A stretch of 64,000 nucleotides of DNA from CBDFKV01 sp965249035 (GTDB lineage: Bacteria > Pseudomonadota > Gammaproteobacteria > Arenicellales > Poriferihabitantaceae): contig CBDFKV010000006.1 of the NCBI GenBank assembly GCA_965249035.1, positions 248,001 through 312,000 of the forward strand, read 5' to 3'. The notes beneath the pieces are model-generated. The model was given only the letters and a program-made list of their open reading frames with translations, did not search any database and was not told where the DNA came from. The position numbers and the translations under genes were made by a program. Shown in pieces: positions 27,530 through 36,560 of this stretch. Numbering within the stretch: the stretch's first letter is position 1; each line of letters opens with the position of its first letter.

Positions 27530-29431
27530 TTAGTTATTACTGGCCAAAAACTTCTCTAATCCTTCAACTACCTGTTTGATATTGCTTATTGACTGCTTAT
27601 CAAGTTTTGCCATTTTTCCTGAAGCCACTATCTCTTGAATAATTCTGAATAATTTCTTTTTATTCGTCCTATTTATTCTTTGATCACCAATTAACTCAAC
27701 TCTAACTCCATCGGAAAGTACTGACTCAATAGCTTTTGTATCCTTAGAAAGGAAACCTAATTCAACACTTTCAGTATCTGAAAGATAGTATTCCCGTTGA
27801 AGGTGTTTATTCCCATCTCTACCTCCTTTATCCGTGTCAAATAAGACCCTAACAGGTAGCCCCCACCCTTTATGTAAAGCAACCAATGCACCCAGAGCAC
27901 CCGCCCCATAACCAGGAAATACTGGCCCTATATCTTTGCTCAAGATTCTACAAAACAAGCGTAGATAGTAGTAGTCGTGCTTGCCTTCCACGATCAGACC
28001 ACCAACATTATGATCAAACTTAGAGGGTTGAACTCTTAATGTATCTAGCACGGGCTGAAAATAGCTAGTTTTTGTAGGGTAGTCACTAACAAACGACCGA
28101 TATGGGACACACCTAACATCCACATCTGAATCTGAGTGAATACTCTGCTGGATAATATTTGTACTTGAGGACGCAGAATCATCGTAGACAATATATGCTT
28201 GCTCTAGCCACAATGGCTCAACCATATAGTGGCTATGCGTTGAATAGATTAGTCTATGTGGGCTTTCACCAATCGCAGGAAAGCTCTCTAGCAATTTCTG
28301 CTGTGCAGACGCATGAAGATTTGAAGCAGGTTCATCAAAAAGAAAGATAGTTGATTTAACCTTTTCCCTATGAAGTCTAAACTGAGTGAATAGAAGAAAC
28401 GCAAAAAACCAGCGAAATCCAAGTGATCGATCATCAACAGAGTATTCGCTGGCGCCGCTTACAACCTTAAAACTGATGTATGCATCATGCTTAGTAGGCT
28501 CCTCTTCCTCCCCATCTTCATTCTCAACAACCCTGCCTTTTTCGTAGTTTATTGTTATAACGATTTCTTTGTCACCTGCATCTTCATTAAAGACCTCATT
28601 CCACTTAGAAAAAACTAATTCTGTAACTGCATGGGAAGCCCTAGCCATCACCTGTTTAATTTTTGTTTCGTCTGAAGTACCAAAAAAGGAACCAATCCAT
28701 TCAGACCATAAATCTTCAGACTCTTTCCTATGTATTCTCCCTACAATATGTTCCTTTATTGTATATCCTCGTCCATCATAATCTAATATATCCTGAAATA
28801 ATCTGAAGTAGAAATTATTCTTCCTATTTCTATTCCTACCTGTTAGGTAGATTTTTTCAGGAAAATCAAAAACAAAAGTTGGATAATATGCGATTTTAGG
28901 TAAAAACCATTGAATTGAATATATAAAAGCTTGTGTCTCTTCACGATTTGCATTTTTGAAGTTCTTCGCACGTCTTGTTTTTTTTATTTTCAATTGTGGA
29001 AGATCTGACTGCAGTGTTGATCCGATTAGTTCACCGCCCTTAAAAGAAGTGACGACACTTATTGAAAAAAGGTTGCTCCAACATTCGTCATGAACATAAA
29101 AGCCATAGTCATCGAAATAATCATCTACTACCTGCTTAAAATCTTCTGCATCTGCCTCAACCAATGCTGTAACGCCAATTTCACCTGTAAAATGAGCAAT
29201 CTGATCTCTAGGAACCCATGCCTCTTTAGACTCATCTACCCTTTGTCCACTAACGACTAACTTAGTTTCAGAGTCTGGAGAAAAGCTATGTAAAGCTTCA
29301 AGTAAAGTCGTTTTTCCACTTTCATTCAAACCGACTAAGGTATGAACCCTCGCCATGTCGTTTTTAGAAAATTTAATCTCGGCTTTTTTAATGCCTTTAA
29401 AATTTTCAATTTCAAATCCAATTATTTTCAT
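27530..29431 (-). CDS. OLD-like AAA ATPase with TOPRIM nuclease domain
   Basis: 633 residues. The SMC/RecF-type ATPase half has Walker A in LVGLNESGKTTLLEAL, Walker B in TIFLFDEPASNLH and an H-loop (YSTHSHYMV). The C-terminal part is a TOPRIM fold with LIVEGKHDYYYLRLF and RVLFDTDKGG. This architecture is that of overcoming-lysogenization-defect nucleases, many of which defend against phage. It ends the leftward DNA-processing array that starts at 36463, 53 bp after the ATPase-fusion gene. Confidence 0.88.
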   Translation of the reverse strand: MKIIGFEIENFKGIKKAEIKFSKNDMARVHTLVGLNESGKTTLLEALHSFSPDSETKLVVSGQRVDESKEAWVPRDQIAHFTGEIGVTALVEADAEDFKQVVDDYFDDYGFYVHDECWSNLFSISVVTSFKGGELIGSTLQSDLPQLKIKKTRRAKNFKNANREETQAFIYSIQWFLPKIAYYPTFVFDFPEKIYLTGRNRNRKNNFYFRLFQDILDYDGRGYTIKEHIVGRIHRKESEDLWSEWIGSFFGTSDETKIKQVMARASHAVTELVFSKWNEVFNEDAGDKEIVITINYEKGRVVENEDGEEEEPTKHDAYISFKVVSGASEYSVDDRSLGFRWFFAFLLFTQFRLHREKVKSTIFLFDEPASNLHASAQQKLLESFPAIGESPHRLIYSTHSHYMVEPLWLEQAYIVYDDSASSSTNIIQQSIHSDSDVDVRCVPYRSFVSDYPTKTSYFQPVLDTLRVQPSKFDHNVGGLIVEGKHDYYYLRLFCRILSKDIGPVFPGYGAGALGALVALHKGWGLPVRVLFDTDKGGRDGNKHLQREYYLSDTESVELGFLSKDTKAIESVLSDGVRVELIGDQRINRTNKKKLFRIIQEIVASGKMAKLDKQSISNIKQVVEGLEKFLASNN

Positions 29432-29484
29432 AACAACAATAAATATTACTAATATAGTTCAATTTCATTATTCAGTATATTTTG

Positions 29485-32190
29485 CTATCCAGCAACCCCT
29501 AGCAAAACCCTAGCAATAGCATTATCTTTGGCTATTGATTCTTCTTGCGAAGTTGTTGAGTACCTCGCTTTCACCTTATACCCCTTCACAGTTTTTTCAG
29601 TACTTGCAGCATCTGCTCTCAACTTATCCAGATAAGTAGTCAACTGCTCAGAGGTAAAGAAATGCAGGTTATCTTTATTCATGAACTCCACAGAGAGGTT
29701 ATCTTCAAGACTAGATAATTGCTTGCGGTCTGCAGCCAAAACAACTATCTGATCCGCTCCAGATGCCAAGCATTTAGCAACATTAGAAGCTTCCCATTTC
29801 CAGTCCGTGGATATAGAGACTTCACATGCAACAGTTGCTTCGTGACCTTCTAAATAGACATCAACTTGGCCTGCTCCTGACAGCACCTGTTTTTCAACGG
29901 TTGCTTTGAACCCCCTTTGATTTGCTATCTTCTTAACTAGGTTTTGAAGATATCGATGTTGAATACCTCCTTTACCTTCTTGGGGAACTTTAAATTCTTT
30001 GATTACTACTTCTTTAGGTTGGTCTAGAGTTTCTTCAGGTAGTTGTTTTTGTCTAGATATTCGTTCTTCTTCTACTTGTGGAGGAGCGCTCCTTGTAGTC
30101 GACTGGGCAGGTTCCTTTAGCTGAAACGCTGTCTTATCTATGCCACCCAAATCTATGTTAGATATGTGATTGCAGTACCTTTCACGGTTCGTCTGCACAA
30201 AGCTTCGGTAAGCTTCAGATGAAATTGTTGGCTCTGACTCCATTAGTCCCAGTGGAACAGTTAGCATAGTCGGAGTTTCCGTGATATTTTTTAAATATGC
30301 TGCAAAACCAGCTGTATGTTTTCCTTTCTTTGCTTCCAAAATGTCTGAAGTTTGACACCTCATCTCAGATGATATGGCTCTCGCGTCAGAAGCAGATACT
30401 CCACCAGCTAACTTAACTGATGTTGATGAAAACACTGTTGATTTAAGCTCATGTAATTGCCCCAAATTCTGGTGAGCTAAAGCAAAACCTATTTTGTATT
30501 TCCTTGCCTGGTTTAGTATGTCTTCTAAGCGATAATCAAAGTATTCGTGAGCTTCATCAATGTAGACCATATACGCTTTGCGGTCTTCAACTGGCATAGA
30601 TGATCGCTTAATTACTGCCTGTGATAATAAAGCTATGAAGAATCTGCCGAGAAGTTGTGATCCTTCTTTCTGCAGTAGCTCCTTAGAAGTGTTAATAAGC
30701 AGTATTTTCCCTTCATTCAAGCACTTTGCTACATCAATCTTGTTTTCAGTATTTGAAAACATTCTCTCAAGCGTTGGATTAGCCAACACAGACCATAGTC
30801 TTGTTAAAACCTGTTTCTTTGATTGTCCGAAAGATGTTGAAAAGAATTGGGTTTCGAAGAATGCTCTTGCAGTTCCTTCTAACTTTTCCATGTAAGGAAC
30901 AAACTTTCTTCCGTCTTCCATCAGTTCCCTGAGCGTTTGGATATTCGCGTCAGGTATTTCGATCATTAGCCTTGCTATGTAGGCAAAGACAGTAGCTTGC
31001 TTGGAGGTAAGTTCAGCTCCGAATAAAGATCCAAATAGATAGCTGTAGAGGTCTATTGTTGCATTCAAAACCAGCTCTTTTTGCAGGCTTGTTGACTTAC
31101 CACCCAACCCCCTAGTCATTGCAAACATATTCAAACAGGCTGGATAGTCAATGTCTGTCGGATCAACGATAACTAGTTTGTCAGATAGGCTATCTGCAGC
31201 TTGTGGATCAAAATGCTCAAGCATGGTGATATTGCGTATCAAATCTCCTTGCGAGTCGATAACACAAAACCCTCTACCTTGATTCAAATCATCAAGGATT
31301 AGGGTCTGAATCAGCTGTGTCTTTCCGTGACCTGTTCCAGCTAATATATGAGTATGTTCAAACCTTAGTTGTGTAGGTATTGCAAAGGGTAATTGAGCTT
31401 GAAATATCTTCTTTAAAACAGTTCCAGTCAGATATTGATCTACTACATCTTCACCTGATAACCGACTATCAGATGGCATTACAGCCTGTTTTTGACTGGT
31501 GTATCTTTCCTCATAGGGGATATTCGAAGCTTCACACAGGTTACGTTCAAGCTTTGACCTAGTTGAGCCAAATAGCCCTAGCTTTATTAACTCTTCTTGA
31601 AATATCAGCCCAATGAAAGTATCACAAACGGCTGCTTGACCGGACAGCAGAGCCGATATGCTTGTTTTGAGATTTGTCTCTTGATCAGAAAATGCTGCGC
31701 CAGAAGGCAGCTCAAGCATTACTGCCCCCAATAGTTTTTCTGTATTGTTTGCCCACAGATCAAAATATTTTTCACCTCCTTCATATACCTGACGTAGTTG
31801 CTGCAGCTCTTTTTTCAGCTCTATTCGCTCTTCAATATCAAAGCTATAGTTCCAGTCTATTTGAGGTGGTGATAGAAGATCATCTTCTGCAAGCAAGTCC
31901 ATTGCAAGGTCATACAATGGTTCAATTACAGCAGACGTTGGTTCAATATCTACATGAGATACTGCATTCAGAGCTATTGATGCTGCAAGATGTCTAGCAT
32001 CAAGATCATTGAAGCAAGACTTGTCGTAGGAAACTTGAACTTGCTCGTATAGAGCCTGAAGCTCTTTGACATACTTATTAGTGTTGATGGAGCGTTTCTT
32101 TACTCCTTTAGAGCTTGTTAGTATTGAGCCAAATCTGGCTACTGCTCCAGCAAGAGCCTTACCTTGAAAATATCCTTCTTTGAAACTCAA
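29485..32190 (-). CDS. VirD4/HerA-like ATPase with C-terminal endonuclease-like domain
   Basis: 901 residues from a TTG; no nearby ATG exists. The N-terminal ~260 residues are helical and unassigned. The FtsK/HerA/TraD-type motor has Walker A near 285 (LAGTGHGKTQLIQTL), Walker B near 550 (MVYIDEAHEYF) and FALAHQNLGQL. After a linker, residues ~740-860 contain GQVDVYLEGHEATVACEVS and AKCLASGADQIVVLAAD, resembling the restriction-endonuclease fold but with E-x-S where E-x-K is usual. It starts 4 bp after the 121-residue gene. Nuclease activity is therefore uncertain. Confidence 0.8.
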   Translation of the reverse strand: MSFKEGYFQGKALAGAVARFGSILTSSKGVKKRSINTNKYVKELQALYEQVQVSYDKSCFNDLDARHLAASIALNAVSHVDIEPTSAVIEPLYDLAMDLLAEDDLLSPPQIDWNYSFDIEERIELKKELQQLRQVYEGGEKYFDLWANNTEKLLGAVMLELPSGAAFSDQETNLKTSISALLSGQAAVCDTFIGLIFQEELIKLGLFGSTRSKLERNLCEASNIPYEERYTSQKQAVMPSDSRLSGEDVVDQYLTGTVLKKIFQAQLPFAIPTQLRFEHTHILAGTGHGKTQLIQTLILDDLNQGRGFCVIDSQGDLIRNITMLEHFDPQAADSLSDKLVIVDPTDIDYPACLNMFAMTRGLGGKSTSLQKELVLNATIDLYSYLFGSLFGAELTSKQATVFAYIARLMIEIPDANIQTLRELMEDGRKFVPYMEKLEGTARAFFETQFFSTSFGQSKKQVLTRLWSVLANPTLERMFSNTENKIDVAKCLNEGKILLINTSKELLQKEGSQLLGRFFIALLSQAVIKRSSMPVEDRKAYMVYIDEAHEYFDYRLEDILNQARKYKIGFALAHQNLGQLHELKSTVFSSTSVKLAGGVSASDARAISSEMRCQTSDILEAKKGKHTAGFAAYLKNITETPTMLTVPLGLMESEPTISSEAYRSFVQTNRERYCNHISNIDLGGIDKTAFQLKEPAQSTTRSAPPQVEEERISRQKQLPEETLDQPKEVVIKEFKVPQEGKGGIQHRYLQNLVKKIANQRGFKATVEKQVLSGAGQVDVYLEGHEATVACEVSISTDWKWEASNVAKCLASGADQIVVLAADRKQLSSLEDNLSVEFMNKDNLHFFTSEQLTTYLDKLRADAASTEKTVKGYKVKARYSTTSQEESIAKDNAIARVLLGVAG

Positions 32191-32193
32191 CTT

Positions 32194-32559
32194 CTAAATC
32201 TCTACTATCTCTTCTCCTCCGAATGTGGACATAGCTTTGAGCATTTGTTTAAGAACTTTAGCTCCTTCCTTGACCTGCTCTTCGATAGCCAACATTTCAA
32301 GAATATCTTTACACTCGATGTTTTTACCATTCACTAGGTCAGCAACGGTGATAGTAGTAGATACTGCAGCATGAGCAATTGCGCCCATAAGTGACATAGA
32401 TGACGAGTCTTGTTTGTTTGAATAAAGTACTTCTTTTCCTAACTTGTACTTTTTGATGTTACTGGCTTCATCGTCTTCTAACTTGACAGATATTGCCATT
32501 GCGTAAGATGTTTTGCCGGTCAGAGTCCGCTTTTGATCTTTTTGTAATATTAGCTTCAT
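32194..32559 (-). CDS. Hypothetical protein between two VirD4-like ATPases
   Basis: 121 residues, soluble, rich in lysine and acidic residues, without a recognised domain. Start ATG at 32559. It ends 3 bp before the TTG of the ATPase-fusion gene, implying coupling. It could be a partner or adaptor of the ATPases; nothing in its sequence proves this. Confidence 0.65.
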   Translation of the reverse strand: MKLILQKDQKRTLTGKTSYAMAISVKLEDDEASNIKKYKLGKEVLYSNKQDSSSMSLMGAIAHAAVSTTITVADLVNGKNIECKDILEMLAIEEQVKEGAKVLKQMLKAMSTFGGEEIVEI

Positions 32560-32624
32560 TATACAACTCCCATGTAGTCCAAATTCCTGCTCATATTCTG
32601 CATCCTCGCAGAGCGATCAGTATA

Positions 32625-33806
32625 TTAGCATTGTCTGCTTTGTTCAACTGGCATTAAGGTTGTAGCTGAAAAGCTTTTGCTTGGATTTCCATCGATTAGA
32701 AGCTTGAGATATATTCCGTAGTTGGGCAGATTAGTAATATCGTCGAAGGAGAATGTGGGATGAAATTCTTTTGCCATGTACTGTGCATCTTTAACTCCCA
32801 GCCTAAAAGAAATCAGTGTTCCAACGTTGCCTAGTACTGCTTCACGGACTTGTGGTTCAAGCTGGAATAAATATTGATTTGCTAAAATCATCCCTACTCT
32901 GTATTTGCGAAGTTCAGAAAGCATGTTTGCAATTGATAATGTCGTAAAAATTTGAAACTCATCAACATAAATCATAAATGGTTGCCTACGTTCTTCTTCC
33001 GTATCTGCTCTAGAGAACGCAGCTAATGCAATTGAATTGAGCATTAGACCGCCAAGCAAAGTAGATACGTCTTCTCCAATTTTTCCTTTAGCCAGGTTGA
33101 TGATGACGATCTTTCCTTGATCCATCACCTTTCTGAAAGACAGTTGGTTTGGGTTATCAACCAGCACTTTCTTTGCTACAGGATTTGATAAGAAAGCGCT
33201 GAGTTTGTTGAGAATAGGTGAGACCATATTGGTGCGAGTAAAGTGGTGATACTTTTCGAATTCGTCTTGCCAAAATGCTTTCACTTCATCATTGGTGATG
33301 TTTGTGATACATGATCTACGAAAGGTCTTGTCTCTGAGAATTTTCGCTATATCTGAAAAGTTTACCTGGGGCTGGTCGAGCAAAGTAAGCAGCACATTTC
33401 TTAGTATATGCTCCATCTTCACGCCCCAACTTTTGGAGTCGTAAAGTTTCTTGAATGTTTCAATGATTCCTGAAGCCACTAAGCTTCGGTATTGAGGGCT
33501 TACTTGCTTTAGTGGGTTGTATCCAGCTTGGAGCGCTGGATCAGCTACATCAAGATAGATCAAGTCATGTTTTCGCCACACAGGAATCGAGACAGCAATT
33601 TTTCCTGCTAACTCTCCATGGGGATCAAGCAAGGCAAAGCCTCTGCCAGTCTTGATGTCCTGAATCAGCATGTTGGCAAGTAGCGTAGTTTTGCCGGTTC
33701 CTGTTTTTCCTATGATATATGCATGAGATAGCCTATCGGCTTGTTTGATCCCGAAAAGTTGGTCACTGTTTCTGAAGTTTGTTCGTGCTAAATGTGTGAT
33801 GTCCAT
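32625..33806 (-). CDS. Stand-alone VirD4/HerA-like DNA-translocating ATPase
   Basis: 393 residues, little more than the motor: Walker A at 33-41 (GKTGTGKTT), FALLDPHGELAGKI, Walker B near 272 (MIYVDEFQIF) and ILANQYLFQL. It has no N-terminal membrane helices, unlike conjugation coupling proteins, so it is probably soluble. No relaxase or mating-pair genes are in the window. This suggests a defence or DNA-processing role like HerA rather than conjugation, though a remote conjugation locus cannot be excluded. Confidence 0.82.
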   Translation of the reverse strand: MDITHLARTNFRNSDQLFGIKQADRLSHAYIIGKTGTGKTTLLANMLIQDIKTGRGFALLDPHGELAGKIAVSIPVWRKHDLIYLDVADPALQAGYNPLKQVSPQYRSLVASGIIETFKKLYDSKSWGVKMEHILRNVLLTLLDQPQVNFSDIAKILRDKTFRRSCITNITNDEVKAFWQDEFEKYHHFTRTNMVSPILNKLSAFLSNPVAKKVLVDNPNQLSFRKVMDQGKIVIINLAKGKIGEDVSTLLGGLMLNSIALAAFSRADTEEERRQPFMIYVDEFQIFTTLSIANMLSELRKYRVGMILANQYLFQLEPQVREAVLGNVGTLISFRLGVKDAQYMAKEFHPTFSFDDITNLPNYGIYLKLLIDGNPSKSFSATTLMPVEQSRQC

Positions 33807-33863
33807 ACGGACATCATTTCACAGTGGCTTTGCCAAGCAAGACGGATGAATACAACAACTCTG

Positions 33864-34886
33864 TCATTGCTTGTGCTTCTTTAGCAATTCTGGAGATACA
33901 AAATACAGATCACCTGACGTTCTTGTGCAAGCCACATATAGCTTGTTTTTAGTAGTAGGCTTAAGCTCTGCTGGATTATTATGCTTTAGAAACCCAAATG
34001 CATCTTTCGTCAAAACCACACAAACATCGCGATAGCTATTACCTTTTGATTTCCCCCAATTATTTCCGTTACATGTGTACTTTGTTTTGCCTTGTTGAAA
34101 GAGCTTTACCACCCCATCATTCTTGAATAGCTTATCAAACTCCTCTTGTTCAAAGATAAACCTGACAACGCTATTTTGAGTTGAATGTGACTCAATTTGG
34201 ATTCCTAGTTTTTGTGATACAAATTGGCACACCGTAGGGCTACAGCGATAACTTTTTGTCAAAGTTTCACAGTCAAATGAAAAGCCCACACCTGTAAAGT
34301 TTGAAAAATAGCTATCAAAATCTTTGTGTAGGTTTTTTCGTGTTTGTCCATCCCTACTTGTATCAAATGTGTGCTGATAGAAGTCGCCAACCAATATGAT
34401 GTTGATATTTGCCTTCACTAACTCTAATAGCAGATTAAAGTCATTCGCTGCAAAGTCTTGTATTTCATCTACAAAAAAATCATCGAAGTAGCTCTCTAAA
34501 CGAGCCCGGATTTTTTCTTCTACACCCTTCGCGAGTAGAAACTTGCCTGCCCGATAAGATCGCAGGCGACTACCTTTCGTAACGTAGTATCCCAGCCTTG
34601 TTTGCTTTACCCACTTTGATGCTTGAGACTCATAGTCCAGCCCTCGAATTCGAAGGTCATAACCCACAAATGGTCGAAAACAGAAAGAGTACAAAAAAGA
34701 AAAGTAGGTCATCAGCAATATGTTCGGAGGGGTATGACCAAACTTCTTGACGATCTCTCTTTCAAGATTTTTGTAGTTTTCGATAGTGTAAGTGATTATA
34801 AGCGCACTCCTATCAGGGCTTAACTGATCTATTATATAAGTGGTCTTTCCTGAACCTGCAACTGCCTGAATTATTCGTTTATCCAT
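33864..34886 (-). CDS. UvrD-like helicase, Gabija GajB-like
   Basis: 340 residues. Walker A at 8-16 (AVAGSGKTT), Walker B at 139-145 (VDEIQDF), GDFYQHTF (motif III-like), LTKSYRCSP (motif IV) and the C-terminal KNKLYVACTRTSGDLYFV (motifs V/VI). It is shorter than a complete UvrD but has all core motifs. Its start overlaps the end of the OLD-nuclease gene by 16 bp. An OLD nuclease followed by a small UvrD-like helicase is the gene order of the Gabija anti-phage system. In GajAB the helicase partners with the nuclease. The assignment rests on architecture. Confidence 0.82.
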   Translation of the reverse strand: MDKRIIQAVAGSGKTTYIIDQLSPDRSALIITYTIENYKNLEREIVKKFGHTPPNILLMTYFSFLYSFCFRPFVGYDLRIRGLDYESQASKWVKQTRLGYYVTKGSRLRSYRAGKFLLAKGVEEKIRARLESYFDDFFVDEIQDFAANDFNLLLELVKANINIILVGDFYQHTFDTSRDGQTRKNLHKDFDSYFSNFTGVGFSFDCETLTKSYRCSPTVCQFVSQKLGIQIESHSTQNSVVRFIFEQEEFDKLFKNDGVVKLFQQGKTKYTCNGNNWGKSKGNSYRDVCVVLTKDAFGFLKHNNPAELKPTTKNKLYVACTRTSGDLYFVSPELLKKHKQ

Positions 34887-36463
34887 ATTATTGCTTCCAT
34901 TATATATTCGGACACATTCAGCTCTTCTCCGTGAGCTTCAAGCAGCTTAAGTGCAGCCTCTGACTTATTCTTCAACATATAGTCTTGAACAGATAGTGAC
35001 CTTCTACCAGAAGAGAAAAGCTTGTCACACGCATCTGTATTGTCACTGTACATCGCGACTTCAAAGGTATGTCGGTCATTGTCACTGTCAGCAAATACTT
35101 GTACGTAGTCAAAGCCGTCGTAATCTGAGTATCGCTCAACGCAACTGTGCTGATAGTCTCCATCGTTGTCCCTAATTACAGCTGTCTTGATTTTCAACAA
35201 CGCAGCCAGTTCCATGTACCGCTTAAAGCTAGTTCCTCCAACAGAAATTACATGTACTCCTGATTCTTCGAGAGTTGCACTCGCGACCGCACTAAAAAAT
35301 GCATCCATCAGTATGTACTCAGCATCTCCCTCAACCAACAGTACTTTCTCAGACAGGATGAACTCAAGGGCATTATTGTTGGGAGCTTTGATGAAGAAAC
35401 TCGCTGTTTCTTCTGACAAGTCGGTCAGTACCCTTGGGTTATCATGACAGCTATTCATCAAGATAGCCTTTCTTAGATCTAGTCTTGAACTCAGTAAACT
35501 GCTGTGAGTAGCAATACAAAGTTGAGATTGGCTGGCATCCTCAATGCTATGAATCAACTTTTTCATGTTGCCATGACTTAAGTGATTCTCTGGCTCTTCT
35601 AGCAAGACCACATCTAACTCGTGGCTCTTTGGATGCTTTTCCAATGCAAACTTAGTCCTAACAAAACACTGATTGCCCTTGCCTAGATTTGCGATTGGTA
35701 TCCCATCTTCAGAAAGCGTGAGATCGGTTGTCAGATTTGATTTCTGATCGTTCTTAATCGTAAATTTTTGAGTACCTGATAGCCTCTCATTCAGACCAGC
35801 TAGAGATTCAGCTTCAAATGTTCGTTTAAGCTCTCGATAATCATGTCTATGCTTATGTTGCTCAATTCCTTCTGAATGACTTTGATAGATTGTCTTAACG
35901 TAAGAGCGTGTAGCGAACTCATTGCTTATCTGGGTGTTATCAATTGCAAGATAGTTAAGATATTTCCTATATCCAGTATATCCTTTACCTGAAAAGGTTC
36001 TAAACGATATGGAGTAGTAATCAAAAGGAAAGCCCGGGTTTTCTTGCTTTAGCACATCTTCTATCTCATCTACCAAATCATTTCTTGGCACTACTTCAAG
36101 CAACAAGCCAGCAGAATTTTTATGCTCAGAATTGAACTCTCCTTCCAAATCCATATCACCCCGAAGTGGCAGATATAGCTCAACGTACATTTTCGGTAAG
36201 CTAGCAAATGACTTCTGCTCTCTCGCTAAAAACTCCTCTACCACTTTGGAATTTAGCAATCCTTCAACCGTATGAGCCTCTACTCTATTTTTACTTCCTG
36301 CTAGTGTTAACTCAATTGCAGTTAAGATTGTGCTTTTTCCTGAGTCATTATCACCAACCAATATATTTAGCCCTTGGTTCAGACAAAGGTCTAAGTCGGT
36401 AAACCTTTTAAAATTGCGCAACTTAATCCGTTCTATACACCTATTTTCTTCTTTATTTCCCAT
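34871..36463 (-). CDS. OLD-family ATPase/TOPRIM nuclease, Gabija GajA-like
   Basis: 530 residues. ATPase half: Walker A at 37-45 (GDNDSGKST), VVLLEEPENHLSHG (Walker B) and IATHSSLLSSRL (H-loop). TOPRIM half: KVLLVEGDAEYILMDAFF, ISVGGTSFKRYMELA and the acidic pair in AVIRDNDGDY. GajA-type proteins nick phage DNA when nucleotide levels fall. It is the first gene of the leftward array and overlaps the UvrD-like helicase. Only 97 bp separate its start from the composite-transposon edge, so its promoter must lie there. Confidence 0.85.
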   Translation of the reverse strand: MGNKEENRCIERIKLRNFKRFTDLDLCLNQGLNILVGDNDSGKSTILTAIELTLAGSKNRVEAHTVEGLLNSKVVEEFLAREQKSFASLPKMYVELYLPLRGDMDLEGEFNSEHKNSAGLLLEVVPRNDLVDEIEDVLKQENPGFPFDYYSISFRTFSGKGYTGYRKYLNYLAIDNTQISNEFATRSYVKTIYQSHSEGIEQHKHRHDYRELKRTFEAESLAGLNERLSGTQKFTIKNDQKSNLTTDLTLSEDGIPIANLGKGNQCFVRTKFALEKHPKSHELDVVLLEEPENHLSHGNMKKLIHSIEDASQSQLCIATHSSLLSSRLDLRKAILMNSCHDNPRVLTDLSEETASFFIKAPNNNALEFILSEKVLLVEGDAEYILMDAFFSAVASATLEESGVHVISVGGTSFKRYMELAALLKIKTAVIRDNDGDYQHSCVERYSDYDGFDYVQVFADSDNDRHTFEVAMYSDNTDACDKLFSSGRRSLSVQDYMLKNKSEAALKLLEAHGEELNVSEYIMEAIIWINE

Positions 36464-36523
36464 TTCCTAATCATACCATTTGCTTGCAAATATACTGCAT
36501 CAGTACCCACAGCTATACTACAC

Positions 36524-36550
36524 AAAAACACCGAGTAACTCGGTGCTTTC
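36524..36550 (-). terminator. Rho-independent terminator hairpin next to the transposon insertion
   Basis: Stem CACCGAG (36529-36535), loop TAA, CTCGGTG (36539-36545), with an A-run on the left that reads as a T-run on the minus strand. It would terminate leftward transcripts coming from the right. Before the composite transposon arrived, the leftward gene immediately to its right would have been the serine recombinase now ending at 50118. Confidence 0.75.
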
Positions 36551-36560
36551 ATCAAAGATT

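Noticed and set aside
29485..33806. Conjugation system (coupling proteins)
   Set aside because: No relaxase, pilus or mating-channel genes in the window, and the 393-residue ATPase lacks membrane helices.
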